Assembly: GCF_003931855.1 (NCBI RefSeq)
Contig: NZ_CP034248.1
Span: forward strand, 4,402,001 to 4,466,000
Origin: Paenibacillus lentus
GTDB lineage: Bacteria > Bacillota > Bacilli > Paenibacillales > Paenibacillaceae
Reading direction: 5' to 3'
Length of the DNA: 64,000 bases
The position numbers and the translations under genes are program-made. The notes beneath the pieces are model-generated. The model was given only the letters and a program-made list of their open reading frames with translations. It ran no database searches and had not been told where the DNA came from. Below are positions 19,053 through 28,701 of this stretch, in pieces. The first letter of the stretch is position 1, and each line of letters opens with the position of its first letter.

Positions 19053-19889
19053 CTACGATTTGACGGCACCTGCGAGAGCTCCGTCCACAAGATATTTCTG
19101 GATAAATGTGTACAATACAATCAGCGGAGCTGCAACGATTGTAATTCCGCAAGCCAGTAACGGCCAATTGTTGCCGTATTGTCCTTTAAATTCCTTAAGC
19201 CCGAATGTAATTGGGTAATTCGCCTGACTCGGCAGATACATTATCGGACCAACAAAGTCGTTCCAGATGCCAATCGCGGTCAAAATAACACCTGTTGCGA
19301 TAACCGGTTTCATAAGCGGAGTTATCATTTGGAACAAGTAACGGACGTAGCCTGAACCATCCATGCCTGCGGCTTCATCCAGCTCACGGCTAATCGACTT
19401 GATATAACCGACGAACAACATAAATACGACACCGGTTCCCGTTGTTTTTAGAACGATATACCCCAGCTTCGTATCGTATCCGAAGAAACCAAAGGATTCC
19501 TTGAAGCTCAGCATCAATTTGTACTGCGCAACCATCGGGTTAGGAAGAAATTGCGACAACAGGAAGAACATATAGATGAACCCGCTCCACTTTACGTATT
19601 TCCGTGCAACCGGGAACGCCCCCATAACCGAAACGATAATTGTCAGTACTGTAGCGACAGAAGTATAAATAAGACTGTTAATGAAGTAATTGGCGAAATT
19701 CCCTTCCGTCCAAGCTGTAACATAGTTGCTCCACTGAATTTCTTTGACGAAGCCAATTGGATTGATCAAATACTCAGGGTACGACTTCAAAGAAACATTA
19801 AGCACCAAAATTAGCGGCACTACATACAAAACGAGCATTACAGCAACAACAGCGTAGGATAGAATAGTAAATGATTTGGAACTTTTCAT
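19053..19889 (-). CDS. Carbohydrate ABC transporter permease (MalG type)
   Basis: 278 aa, six predicted membrane helices starting ILSYAVVAVMLVLYVVPLIL. The EAA loop is EAAGMDGSGYVRYLFQMITPL, the contact for the ATPase. It pairs with the MalF-type permease 2 nt upstream and the binding protein before it. No ATPase gene is in the operon; such CUT1 systems commonly share an MsmK-type ATPase encoded elsewhere. Likely imports the disaccharide used by the GH94 enzyme next door. Confidence 0.93.
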   Translation of the reverse strand: MKSSKSFTILSYAVVAVMLVLYVVPLILVLNVSLKSYPEYLINPIGFVKEIQWSNYVTAWTEGNFANYFINSLIYTSVATVLTIIVSVMGAFPVARKYVKWSGFIYMFFLLSQFLPNPMVAQYKLMLSFKESFGFFGYDTKLGYIVLKTTGTGVVFMLFVGYIKSISRELDEAAGMDGSGYVRYLFQMITPLMKPVIATGVILTAIGIWNDFVGPIMYLPSQANYPITFGLKEFKGQYGNNWPLLACGITIVAAPLIVLYTFIQKYLVDGALAGAVKS

Positions 19890-19891
19890 AA

Positions 19892-20785
19892 TTAATATTC
19901 CACCTCTCTCTTACGCGTTTGCCGAACAGCTACGACTACAAAAACTAGAATGATCAGGAACTGAACGACCGATAGCGCCGAAGGTAGTCCCATTTCGAGG
20001 CTGCCGCGGAATGTCTCCTTATAGACGTCATAGGCCATCGTTCTCGTATTAAAGCGACCATCTGTAGTTGCTAGAATAATATCGAAGGTCGACATCGCTC
20101 CGATAATCGATAACAGCATATTTACGGTAAAGGATGGAGCGATCAGTGGGAACGTAATATGGCGGAAGGACTGCCATTTGTTAGTTCCGTCAATATAGCC
20201 GGCTTCATACAAATCTTTAGGAACCGATTGCAAGCCAGCGAGAAAAATCAGCATGGAGTAACCCATGTACATCCAAATTTGCACAAATATAATGTAGCCA
20301 AAAGCATGCGTAAAGCTGGCAAAGAACATGTCCTTATAACCGAACAGCCAATCATACAGCATATTTACCGGACCACTCATCGGGTCAAACATCATGCCCC
20401 AGATGAGGGCAACTACAGCGACACCGAGTACTACCGGCAGGAAGAATACCGCACGATAGAAATAATCGCCGCGCAGCCGCTGATTCAGCAGAACTGCTAC
20501 GAACAGTCCAACCCCGTTCTGAACAATCGTTACAACAAACATAAAAATAAGTGTATTCGTAATGGAACGCCAGCGTTCCCCCGAGTTTCCGGAGTAAAAT
20601 AGATCGTAGTAATTTTCAAGCCCGACAAACTTCATTGTACTGCCGGGAATATTTTTTACATCTGTAAAAGAGTAAATAACCGTCATGACAGAAGGTCCAA
20701 AATAAAAAACTAAGTATAAAGCCATTGGTATTAATAGAAGTAAAAGGGGTAGGTAGCGAGCCATTCCTTTTCCAAATGGATACAT
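19892..20785 (-). CDS. Carbohydrate ABC transporter permease (MalF type)
   Basis: 297 aa with six helices and the EAA loop YEAGYIDGTNKWQSFRHITFP. ATG 20785 is chosen because GCGAGGTG sits 8 nt upstream; the GTG three codons earlier lies inside that site. Middle gene of the binding protein / permease / permease / GH94 operon. Membrane partner of the MalG-type protein. Confidence 0.93.
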   Translation of the reverse strand: MYPFGKGMARYLPLLLLLIPMALYLVFYFGPSVMTVIYSFTDVKNIPGSTMKFVGLENYYDLFYSGNSGERWRSITNTLIFMFVVTIVQNGVGLFVAVLLNQRLRGDYFYRAVFFLPVVLGVAVVALIWGMMFDPMSGPVNMLYDWLFGYKDMFFASFTHAFGYIIFVQIWMYMGYSMLIFLAGLQSVPKDLYEAGYIDGTNKWQSFRHITFPLIAPSFTVNMLLSIIGAMSTFDIILATTDGRFNTRTMAYDVYKETFRGSLEMGLPSALSVVQFLIILVFVVVAVRQTRKREVEY

Positions 20786-20870
20786 CTTTCTCACCTCGCG
20801 GGTCCGAATCGATAAATGGTCGGGGCCTGAGTATTCAGACCCCGAGACAGTACAATATGGTTATAACTTC

Positions 20871-22232
20871 TTATCTAGGTGCCGCAGCTTCCCATTCCTT
20901 CTGTTGTACGTCAGCAAGTTCTTTCGCTGTTTTGTACACGCCGCCTGGAGCGAGGTATTCCGTATGCACGCCTTCTGCTGCAAGGTGCTCACCTACGTTT
21001 TCACGGTTGATCATCATGATTTCATAAGCAAGCTCGAAGTCGCCCAGATAAGGTGTCAGTTCGTTGTCGATGAAATCGCTGTCTGTGGAAATCCCATCCA
21101 TTGTAGGGATGAATCCAGCAGCTTTAACGAATGTTGTGTAGTTCTCAGGCTCGGAGAAGAATTCCAGCCATTTCAGAGCGCCCTCTTTGTTCGGGCCTTT
21201 TTCAGCAGCATACCAAGTCACATCATATTTACCTACAAAGGATGCATTTTTTTCTGCATCTTCGGTAGCAGGCACCGGGAAGTAACCGAATTTAAGGTCT
21301 GGATTCGCTGTAGCGATCGTCGGAGCATCCCAAGAACCATCAGCCAGCATAGCTACTTTACCAGTTGCAAAAATAGATGGAGCAGATGCATAATCAATTC
21401 CCATGAAGCCTTCGATCATATAGTTATCTTGAAGAGTTTTCATTTTCTCAAGAACTTCAATTGCCTCGGCATCGTTGAACGCTGTCTCGCCTTTCCATAC
21501 GCCTTCGATCCATTTCTGCTGATCGCCGCCGCCTAGAATTTTCGCTTGAAGCGCGAACACAGGCAGTTTCAACGGCCATACGTCTTTACCAGCAACGCCA
21601 ATTGGCGTAATGCCTTTGGACTTCAGTGTTTCGTTCAGCTCAATGAACTCACTCCACGTCTTAGGCACTTCAAGTCCATGCTCTTCAAAAATCTCTTTAT
21701 TGTAGAACAAACCGGACATCGCTACTTTACCAGTCGGAATGGCGTAGACTTTACCTTTATAGGTACCGGCTTTTTCAATGTCGTTAGCGTTCCAGTTTTT
21801 GATGAAAGCTTGATCGGACAGATCAGCGATCAGACCGGAGTTGATCCATTGCTCCCAGTCAGGAACCTTAGCGCCTGGTGTCCATTCCTGCGGTGACAAT
21901 CTCATGCCGGACAAGTCGGCCAGAATGTCAACATCATTCGCTGTCAGTCTTGCTCTTTGCGCTTGTTTATACTCATCATCCGGACCAGTCGTCGTGTACT
22001 CGACTTTATATTCCGGATACTTCTCTTCAAACTTCGCATTGATTTCTTCCATCGCTTTGTTAATGTTTTCTTGTTTCCAATGTAAAATCTTGATTACTTG
22101 CTTTTTCCCGGAAGAACCCTTAGCGCCTTCGGCATCGTTTCCAGAAGCTGCGTTGTTACCACCGCCGCCGCAAGCCGCCAAACTAAGCGTTAGTGCGCCT
22201 GCAAGTACGATGGCAGAAATTTTCTTGACCAT
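20871..22232 (-). CDS. Extracellular sugar-binding lipoprotein
   Basis: 453 aa. Signal peptide with lipobox LAAC (MVKKISAIVLAGALTLSLAAC), then a Gly/Asn/Ser linker and a family-1 solute-binding fold (IKILHWKQENINKAMEEIN; FATGKVAMLADGSWD; ALKWLEFFSEPENYTTF). Anchored outside the membrane, it should deliver an oligosaccharide to the two permeases. AGGGGG precedes the ATG. First gene of the operon, with promoter and operator upstream. Confidence 0.93.
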   Translation of the reverse strand: MVKKISAIVLAGALTLSLAACGGGGNNAASGNDAEGAKGSSGKKQVIKILHWKQENINKAMEEINAKFEEKYPEYKVEYTTTGPDDEYKQAQRARLTANDVDILADLSGMRLSPQEWTPGAKVPDWEQWINSGLIADLSDQAFIKNWNANDIEKAGTYKGKVYAIPTGKVAMSGLFYNKEIFEEHGLEVPKTWSEFIELNETLKSKGITPIGVAGKDVWPLKLPVFALQAKILGGGDQQKWIEGVWKGETAFNDAEAIEVLEKMKTLQDNYMIEGFMGIDYASAPSIFATGKVAMLADGSWDAPTIATANPDLKFGYFPVPATEDAEKNASFVGKYDVTWYAAEKGPNKEGALKWLEFFSEPENYTTFVKAAGFIPTMDGISTDSDFIDNELTPYLGDFELAYEIMMINRENVGEHLAAEGVHTEYLAPGGVYKTAKELADVQQKEWEAAAPR

Positions 22233-22371
22233 GATTTTTCCCCCTATTTATAGTCATTGATTGCGAAACTCTGCGATGGATCCCTCATTCAAAATCACTT
22301 AAACATTGAAAATGCTCTGAATAATGCATGCTGCATTTTCGTAGTTCTAACGTTCTAAACAAGGAAAACTC

Positions 22372-22385
22372 CGAAAGCGGTTTCG
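22372..22385. promoter_or_regulatory. LacI-type operator in the sugar operon leader
   Basis: CGAAAGCGGTTTCG, a 14-bp palindrome with centre GCGG. It lies just downstream of the operon's -10 box, where repressor would block elongation. It also resembles a CcpA cre site, so catabolite control is an alternative. Confidence 0.6.
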
Positions 22386-22394
22386 TCAAATTCA

Positions 22395-22422
22395 TTATTA
22401 CATCATTTTTTTCGTTTGTAAA
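22395..22422 (-). promoter_or_regulatory. Sigma-A promoter of the sugar ABC/GH94 operon
   Basis: Minus strand TTTACA (22417-22422), 16-bp spacer, TAATAA (22395-22400). About 160 bp leader to the binding-protein start. Confidence 0.55.
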
Positions 22423-22571
22423 GACCTATTTTAAATTATTCCATCTTTCTTGTCGCTTCATGCAATCACATACAAGAAATCATTAAAATCCCTTTATACA
22501 TCAAGGATTTTAATATATAATCCTGACTTAAAACTCATTGACCGAACAATAGAAAAAAGGTAAGATGTTCT

Positions 22572-22587
22572 ACGAAAGGGTTTTCGT
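22572..22587. promoter_or_regulatory. Second palindromic operator candidate
   Basis: ACGAAA-GGGT-TTTCGT, perfect 6-bp arms sharing the CGAAA/TTTCG half-sites of 22372-22385. Other palindromes nearby: TAAAACGCTTTTA (22608-22620) and TTTTCGAAAA (22632-22641). These fill the remainder of the 538-bp divergent region 22233-22770; no gene is seen there. Confidence 0.5.
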
Positions 22588-22770
22588 GATTTCGCAAATA
22601 TAGAATGTAAAACGCTTTTATTTCGTTAGTATTTTCGAAAACAACATACAATGCAGCTGAATCTAAAGTTTCAATAAATCGTGAAATCGTGGAAATGCTG
22701 CTCCTTATACCAAGGACTTACGATTTACATTCTATAGGTTAGAATGCCTTATCAAGAAGGGGGTTATGTC

Positions 22771-23799
22771 TTGACCATCAACATCAGAACGATTGCGGAA
22801 ATGGCCGGCGTTTCGGTATCGACCGTATCCAAAATCATCAACAACTACAGTGATATTTCTGAAGAGACAAAAAATAAAGTACTCGAAATTATGAAACAAA
22901 CAGGATATGTACCATCCAACTCTGCCAAAACATTAGCGACTAAAAAGTCGAATCTTATCGGTGTTATTTTTGCTGGAAAACTGAATATCGACTTTACCCA
23001 TCCTTTTTTCGTCGAGGTTCTCAATTCATTTAAGAAACAAGTCGGCCTACTCGGCTATGATCTTCTATTCTTCTCCAATGAAAAGTTCTATGCGGTCGAT
23101 GGCGAATATCTCGCCAGATGTAAGCACTTCCAATTGGATGGCTGCATTATTGTAACCGGACAGCAGGTTGAACCCTCGATCCGTGAGCTGGACTTGAGCG
23201 ACATTCCTTGCATTGGGGTGGATATCGAACTGAAGGGCAAAAACTCCGGTTTTATTATGTCAGACAACTATAAAATGTCCTATAAAGTCGTGGAGCACTT
23301 TTATTTGCAAGGATATCGGGAGCTCGGCTATATCGGGAGTACTGAGGAATCAGAAATCTCCAATATGCGAGAGGGAGGCTATAAGAATGCGATCGATAGC
23401 TTTGGCCTGCCTTTAAATGAGAATTGGTTCGTGAATGGGGACAACTTCTTTGAAACGAGTGGATATGAAGCGATGAATCGGATGATTGAATCGGGCTCAC
23501 TGCCACGTGCCATCTTTGCCGCCTCAGACCTGCTTGCGATTGGAGCTATGCGTGCATTAAAGGAACATAAGCTGAGCGTTCCGCAGGATGTGGCAATAAT
23601 CGGCTGCGACGATATCGAAGCCTGTAAATATACGAGTCCCGCCCTCACCACAATCAGGCAGAACAAAGATAAAATCGGCAGACTTGCCGGCTTGATGCTA
23701 TATGATCTCATGAATAGCCAGGCGGAGACGAGCAATATTGTGGTAGAGCCGGAACTCGTTATTCGTGAGTCCTGCGGCTGTAGACTAGACAACTTTTAA
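22771..23799 (+). CDS. LacI-family transcriptional regulator
   Basis: 342 aa. N-terminal HTH TIAEMAGVSVSTVSKIINNYSD and hinge, then a periplasmic-binding-like effector domain (FAASDLLAIGAMRALKEHK; DVAIIGCDDIEACKYTSPALTT) ending with an RESCGC tail. TTG 22771 follows an AAGGGGG site; ATG 22744 has none. Transcribed away from the sugar operon, with palindromes between them, so it is the likely repressor of that operon and possibly of itself. Effector is presumably the imported sugar or its product. Confidence 0.93.
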   Translation: MTINIRTIAEMAGVSVSTVSKIINNYSDISEETKNKVLEIMKQTGYVPSNSAKTLATKKSNLIGVIFAGKLNIDFTHPFFVEVLNSFKKQVGLLGYDLLFFSNEKFYAVDGEYLARCKHFQLDGCIIVTGQQVEPSIRELDLSDIPCIGVDIELKGKNSGFIMSDNYKMSYKVVEHFYLQGYRELGYIGSTEESEISNMREGGYKNAIDSFGLPLNENWFVNGDNFFETSGYEAMNRMIESGSLPRAIFAASDLLAIGAMRALKEHKLSVPQDVAIIGCDDIEACKYTSPALTTIRQNKDKIGRLAGLMLYDLMNSQAETSNIVVEPELVIRESCGCRLDNF

Positions 23800-23851
23800 A
23801 TGCATCAAACCGACAAAACACAGATTCCATATATATTCTTTAACAACCCTT

Positions 23852-23902
23852 CAAAAATAATACACCCCTCTGTTCTTCTTAAAAGAAAGAGCAGAGGGGT
23901 GT
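23852..23902 (-). terminator. aroF terminator
   Basis: Minus strand AACACCCCTCTG pairs with CAGAGGGGTGT across an AT-rich loop, then TTATTTTTG. May also stop the converging lacI-type gene. Confidence 0.8.
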
Positions 23903-23917
23903 TATCATCTGATGTGC

Positions 23918-24955
23918 TTAAATAGCTGATTTTGGTGTATCGAAACGTTTGCCAAGCAATGGAGCCAACTGCTCCAAATCGCGAAGCAAGGCAGCGAATT
24001 GATCAGGGAACAATGACTGGACGCCGTCGCCTGTCATCGAGTTATCCGGGTCAGTGTGCATTTCAATAATCAATCCGTCCGCACCGGCTGCGACGGATGC
24101 TTTTGTCATTGGCTCTACAAGCTCACGGCGTCCCGTTCCATGGCTCGGATCAGAAATAACCGGTAAATGACTTAAGCTTTGCAGTACTGGTATTGCGGAT
24201 AGATCAAGTGTGTTTCTTGTGTAGGTTTCGAAAGTACGGATTCCGCGTTCGCACAGCATGACATTCGGGTTACCGCCTGCAAGAATGTACTCTGCCGCAT
24301 TTAGAAATTCGTCGTATGTTGCACTGAAACCACGCTTCAGAAGTACCGGTCTGCCGCATGTTCCAAGTTTACGAAGCAGATCAAAGTTTTGCATGTTGCG
24401 CGTACCGACCTGTAAAATATCCGCATACTCTGCGCATACATCAACATATTCCGGTGTCATGACTTCCGTAATTGTCAGCAGGCCATGCTTTTTCCCGGCT
24501 TCAGCCATCATAACCAAGCCTTCAACTCCCACGCCTTGGAAGCTGTAAGGACCCGTACGAGGCTTAAATGCTCCGCCGCGCAGTACTTGGCCGCCTGCCG
24601 CCTTCACTAAGCGGGCGATTTCGTCAATCTGCTCCGCCGATTCCACAGCGCAAGGACCGCCCATAACGACAAGATCTCCTCCGCCAATCTTCACATCGCC
24701 GATCTCAATAACCGTATTTTCCGGGTGGAAATCACGGCTGGCTAGCTTATAGGATTTGGATATTTTCACCACATTCTCTACGTCTTTCATCTGCCGCAGA
24801 TGCTCAGCAAGCTTCGGCTCAATCGCTCCGATCAACCCAATCACGGTACGGTCGCTTCCACGTGATACATGGGTTTGCAGTCCTTCCTTCTCAATAACAG
24901 CGATAATCTCATTAATACGCTCTTCCGGCGTTTGATTAGAAGTAATTACGATCAC
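23918..24955 (-). CDS. aroF: 3-deoxy-7-phosphoheptulonate synthase (DAHP synthase)
   Basis: 345 aa type I-beta DAHP synthase: an N-terminal ferredoxin-like regulatory domain (residues about 1-66, IVITSNQTPEERINEI), then the TIM barrel with MGGPCAVES, RGGAFKPRTGPYSFQG, LKRGFSATYDEFLNAAEYI and PVISDPSHGTGRRE. It condenses PEP and erythrose 4-phosphate, the first step to chorismate. The N-terminal domain is the type that confers aromatic amino-acid feedback in Thermotoga, not a chorismate-mutase fusion. GTG start with AAAGGATGA upstream. Confidence 0.96.
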   Translation of the reverse strand: MIVITSNQTPEERINEIIAVIEKEGLQTHVSRGSDRTVIGLIGAIEPKLAEHLRQMKDVENVVKISKSYKLASRDFHPENTVIEIGDVKIGGGDLVVMGGPCAVESAEQIDEIARLVKAAGGQVLRGGAFKPRTGPYSFQGVGVEGLVMMAEAGKKHGLLTITEVMTPEYVDVCAEYADILQVGTRNMQNFDLLRKLGTCGRPVLLKRGFSATYDEFLNAAEYILAGGNPNVMLCERGIRTFETYTRNTLDLSAIPVLQSLSHLPVISDPSHGTGRRELVEPMTKASVAAGADGLIIEMHTDPDNSMTGDGVQSLFPDQFAALLRDLEQLAPLLGKRFDTPKSAI

Positions 24956-25078
24956 GATTTATCATCCTTTCATGTCACGGGCACTGGGCCAAAAATTATA
25001 TATTTTCCGTCACCAAACAATCAAACCTATTTGTCGCTTAAACGCTTGTTCGCTTTCAAGCTTTTATCAACTAAAGTA

Positions 25079-25107
25079 ACTATACCTGAATCCAGTTTCC
25101 CCGTCAA
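25079..25107 (-). promoter_or_regulatory. Sigma-A promoter of aroF
   Basis: Minus strand TTGACG (25102-25107), 17-bp spacer, TATAGT (25079-25084), giving an untranslated leader of about 115 nt. I see no T-box or antiterminator motif in it. Confidence 0.75.
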
Positions 25108-25253
25108 GCATAACATATGCCCAATCATAAAAGCTGCAAATCCCTTCCAAAGCATAGCTCCCAGCCTCCATGATGTCGTTGTCTTTTACTTTAGTCTATT
25201 ATTTCTTCTTCATCAGGGATAATGCTATTTCGCTTGCATTTACGGTCAAAATA

Positions 25254-25310
25254 TATAAAAAAGCCGTCTCTGTAGCGGTAGCAAAATGCTTTCCGGTCGA
25301 GACAGCTTTT
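25254..25310 (-). terminator. ispH terminator
   Basis: Minus strand AAAGCTGTCTC pairs with GAGACGGCTTT (one wobble), followed by TTTTTTAT; the loop itself can fold. 18 bp after the ispH stop. Confidence 0.8.
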
Positions 25311-25327
25311 ATGAACATTATTAAAAT

Positions 25328-26281
25328 TTAAGATTTCTTTGCGCCGATCTTAACTGGCGGCAGAAGTTTTTGCATGTTGACAGTTCGCACGATTTCCCAT
25401 GTATCCGGGTTCTCTGGATCATACTGCTCCAGATAGGCGATAACCTCTTTCGTAATCGGTGTCGGTGTGGATGCGCCTGAAGTAACGGCCACTTTGCCTA
25501 CTCCCTCCAGCCATTCGCGTTTCAGCTCGGTTACATCCGAAATCCGATAGGCTGTGACCCCGGCAATCTCTTCCGATACCTGAGCCAGACGATTAGAGTT
25601 GTTGCTGCGCGGATCGCCCACGACAATAAGAAGATCCGCCTGCCCTGCCTGCTCAGCAACAGCCTCCTGCCTTACTTGTGTTGCCAGGCAAATTTCATTA
25701 TGAATCTCTGCGCCAGGAAATTTCTCCAGCAGCTTCTTCATAATATGCTTAATGTCCCACTGGCTCATCGTCGTCTGATTGGTTATGACAATCCGCTCTG
25801 CATCGACCTTAAGGGAATCGATTTCCTCTTCCTTCTCGATCAAGTGAACATGATCCGGAGCGACACCAATAGCTCCTTCCGGCTCAGGATGTCCCTTCTT
25901 CCCGATATAAATAATTTCGTAGCCCTCCGCTACCTTCTCTTTGATGAGAACATGCGTCTTGGTTACGTCCGGGCAAGTCGCGTCTACAGTAGTCAAGCCT
26001 TTATCGCGAGCGATTTTACGCACCTCAGGAGATACGCCATGAGCGGTGAAAATAACCGTGCCACTCTCCACTTGACTTAATATATCCAGACGGTTAGGTC
26101 CATCGAGCGTAATGATTCCTTCATCCTCGAAGGATTGGGTCACATGACTGTTATGCACAATCATCCCCAATATATATATCGGCCGCGGCAAATCGAGATT
26201 TTTAGCAGCTTGTCTCGCAAGCACCATCGCATCGACAACGCCGTAACAATAACCGCGCGGCGAAATTTTGATCACTTCCAT
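25328..26281 (-). CDS. ispH: 4-hydroxy-3-methylbut-2-enyl diphosphate reductase
   Basis: 317 aa LytB/IspH. Three Fe-S cysteines lie in [24 protein letters not shown] and [22 protein letters not shown] and [15 protein letters not shown] are also conserved. Last step of the MEP isoprenoid pathway, reducing HMBPP to IPP and DMAPP. ATG 26281 with GGGGGTG 7 nt upstream. Follows the histidine kinase gene on the same strand by about 75 bp. Confidence 0.97.
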   Translation of the reverse strand: MEVIKISPRGYCYGVVDAMVLARQAAKNLDLPRPIYILGMIVHNSHVTQSFEDEGIITLDGPNRLDILSQVESGTVIFTAHGVSPEVRKIARDKGLTTVDATCPDVTKTHVLIKEKVAEGYEIIYIGKKGHPEPEGAIGVAPDHVHLIEKEEEIDSLKVDAERIVITNQTTMSQWDIKHIMKKLLEKFPGAEIHNEICLATQVRQEAVAEQAGQADLLIVVGDPRSNNSNRLAQVSEEIAGVTAYRISDVTELKREWLEGVGKVAVTSGASTPTPITKEVIAYLEQYDPENPDTWEIVRTVNMQKLLPPVKIGAKKS

Positions 26282-26357
26282 GATTTGCACCCCCGCTTTC
26301 TTGTTCCCCTGTATCCAGATCCAAATCTGTTTGAAGGGCAACAATCTTTATTATAGC

Positions 26358-27815
26358 CTATTCTTGCTGCTCGTTAAAGACAACGGGGAGCCAGATCACG
26401 AAAGTCGTCCCTTCGCCGCGCCGGGTAATCACCTCAACCGAGCCTTGATGCTCATCGATAATCCATTTGGCAATAGACAAGCCAAGACCCGTTCCCTGAG
26501 TCACTCCCCGTGATGGATCTGCACGATAGAAGCGTTCGAAAATTTGTGGAATTTCGCTGCGATCCATGCCGATGCCGCTATCCTTGATCCGTATGCCGAT
26601 CTGATTACCGGATATAATGGCATCGATGCTCACTTGGCCTTCCGGAGTGTACTTAAAGGCATTCTCTATAAAAATAAACAGCATTTGCTGCAAATAATCC
26701 TTGTTGCCGACGATGCAAGCGTCCTGAATGACGGATAAATCACCCTGCAGCCACAACGCTTTACGCGGAAGGAAATTGGCTCTCCGCACAACTTCCTCTA
26801 CAATCGGGGCTAACGGCTGGGGCTCCTTTTCGATGGTCTGGCCAGCATCCGCACGGGCTAGGGATAACATATCATTGATCAACCGGCTCATGCGCTCCGA
26901 CTCATCCGCAATATCGCTGACGGCCTCCAAGGAGAACTTACGCAGTTGCTCCTCGTTCATGACTGCCGGCTCTGTGCTTTCCCGGACCCAGATTTTCTTC
27001 AGCAGATCGACATTGCCGCGTATCGTTGTTAGCGGAGTTCTCAGCTCATGCGATGCATCGGATACGAACCGCCGCTGGTTTGCATATGCCTCGTCCAATT
27101 CCTTATAGAATCCTTCCGTTCTGGCCAGCATATTGTTTACGGTGCCGATCAGCCGGCCGATCTCGTCGCTAGGACCTTCATATTCGATTCGCACGCTTAA
27201 GTCGGTTCCCTTCTGAATGCCATTGGCCGCCTCGATGATTTTGCCAATCGGCGCCATCGATTGTCGGGCGAGGAACAATCCGAAGGTACTTGCTACGGCG
27301 ATCGTAATAAATGAACCGAACAGCAGCACCGTCTTGAGCTGGCCCATGATCCGGTTCTCCGCATTAGTATCCGCGGCAAGCTGAAGCAGACCGACGATCG
27401 TATTTCCGTAGATGAGCTGTCTTTCATATAACATATAGGAGTTTCCATTGATCGTTATGTTCTGGAAGTCGCCGTTTTTGCCAATCTGATCGATATCCGG
27501 CACCGGAAATACCATTTCTCGGTTCAGCATACCTTCAGAAATACGCGTGGTATTTTTGACATAATTGTTCAGCTGCCAGAAAATACGTGCATCCTCTAAA
27601 CGTAGGATTTGACTCCGATCCATCTGCAGATCCAGACCTTGGGAAAGACTTACGTTCTGGGCTTTTTCGATTTGAGCCGCATGCTCCACGACCCTCTTCT
27701 TCACTTCAAAAAAGATATTGTACCGCACTATTCCATATATCGACGCGCCAAACATAATAAGAGTGATCGCTAATATCCCCGTATACCAAGCTGTTAGACG
27801 TAGCCGAATCGACAT
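26358..27815 (-). CDS. Membrane sensor histidine kinase
   Basis: 485 aa. Two membrane helices (residues about 8-30 and 165-188) flank an extracellular sensor of roughly 130 residues; then HAMP, HisKA with H-box RRFVSDASHELRTPLTTIRGN, and HATPase_c with IENAFKYTP, DSGIGM and GTGLGLSIAKWI. Cognate of the response regulator 2 nt upstream. With an HtrA protease next to it, envelope or protein-folding stress is a reasonable guess at its signal. Confidence 0.93.
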   Translation of the reverse strand: MSIRLRLTAWYTGILAITLIMFGASIYGIVRYNIFFEVKKRVVEHAAQIEKAQNVSLSQGLDLQMDRSQILRLEDARIFWQLNNYVKNTTRISEGMLNREMVFPVPDIDQIGKNGDFQNITINGNSYMLYERQLIYGNTIVGLLQLAADTNAENRIMGQLKTVLLFGSFITIAVASTFGLFLARQSMAPIGKIIEAANGIQKGTDLSVRIEYEGPSDEIGRLIGTVNNMLARTEGFYKELDEAYANQRRFVSDASHELRTPLTTIRGNVDLLKKIWVRESTEPAVMNEEQLRKFSLEAVSDIADESERMSRLINDMLSLARADAGQTIEKEPQPLAPIVEEVVRRANFLPRKALWLQGDLSVIQDACIVGNKDYLQQMLFIFIENAFKYTPEGQVSIDAIISGNQIGIRIKDSGIGMDRSEIPQIFERFYRADPSRGVTQGTGLGLSIAKWIIDEHQGSVEVITRRGEGTTFVIWLPVVFNEQQE

Positions 27816-27817
27816 GC

Positions 27818-28510
27818 CTAGGAATCACCTCTCAGAATATAGCCGGCACCGCGTATCGTCTGAATGAGCCGCTTTCCTCCATGCTCCTCCGTTTTTTGCC
27901 TGAGCATGGCAATATAAACTTCAAGCACGTTCGACTCACCGCTGTAATCGTATCCCCAAATTTTGTCCATAATGAGATCCCGCGTCAGCAAGCGCTTTGG
28001 ATTTTGCATGAACAAATGCAGCAACTCGAACTCCTTAGCAGTTAGTTCCAGCCGTTGACCAGCCCGCAGCACTTCGCGGGAGTCCAAATCCATAATAACA
28101 TCCTCAAAGATAAGTCTGTGATTTCCAGCTTCTCCTCCCGAGGATTCTTTACGGCGCAGCAAAGCGCGTACCCGAGCTAACAACTCCTCCAACGCAAAAG
28201 GCTTTACCAAGTAATCATCAGCCCCTGTATCCAGCCCCTTGACCCGATTCTCGACCTCGTCTTTAGCCGTCAGCATTAGAACAGGAACCGTGCTTCCCCC
28301 TTCCCGGAGCCTGCGGCATACCTCAAAACCATCCAGCTTCGGCATCATCACGTCCAATATGATTAAATCCGGATCAGCAGTCATCATCATCGAAAGACCT
28401 TCCATCCCGTCATTCGCCGTATATACGTCGTACCCTTCGAAGGCTAATCCCCGGCGAAGCATAGATGTAATTTTCTCATCATCATCGATTACCAATATTC
28501 CCGATCTCAC
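27818..28510 (-). CDS. OmpR-family response regulator
   Basis: 230 aa. Receiver domain with IDDDEK, LIILDVMMPKLDG (phospho-Asp), MLTAKDE and LVKPFALEELLARV; C-terminal winged helix ending LIQTIRGAGYILRG. GTG 28510 has AAAGGAG upstream and aligns with the family N-terminus, so the earlier GTG at 28543 is rejected. Forms an operon with the histidine kinase. Candidate target: the phased repeat at the htrA promoter upstream. Confidence 0.94.
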   Translation of the reverse strand: MRSGILVIDDDEKITSMLRRGLAFEGYDVYTANDGMEGLSMMMTADPDLIILDVMMPKLDGFEVCRRLREGGSTVPVLMLTAKDEVENRVKGLDTGADDYLVKPFALEELLARVRALLRRKESSGGEAGNHRLIFEDVIMDLDSREVLRAGQRLELTAKEFELLHLFMQNPKRLLTRDLIMDKIWGYDYSGESNVLEVYIAMLRQKTEEHGGKRLIQTIRGAGYILRGDS

Positions 28511-28629
28511 GGCTATCTCTCCTTTACTAAACCGCTTGTTCACTTACGTTCGCAGCTTGCACCTATATTCATACTAATATTGTACACCAGAACCCGCTTT
28601 GTTTCCGCTTAGACCATGGCATGAAGAAA

Positions 28630-28652
28630 CGGCAGGGCAATAAGCCGTGCCG
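28630..28652 (-). terminator. Terminator after htrA
   Basis: CGGCACGGC / GCCCTGCCG with one mismatch and a 5-nt loop, then TTTCTTC on the minus strand. It separates htrA from the two-component operon. Confidence 0.55.
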
Positions 28653-28701
28653 CCTCTTGTAACTTCTGATTCAATTTTGCTGAATAGAAGTCCCCCTGTT
28701 A

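Noticed and set aside
25027..25155. 42-aa minus-strand ORF with GGAGG upstream
   Set aside because: The strong aroF promoter lies inside it, and no promoter drives it; chance more likely.
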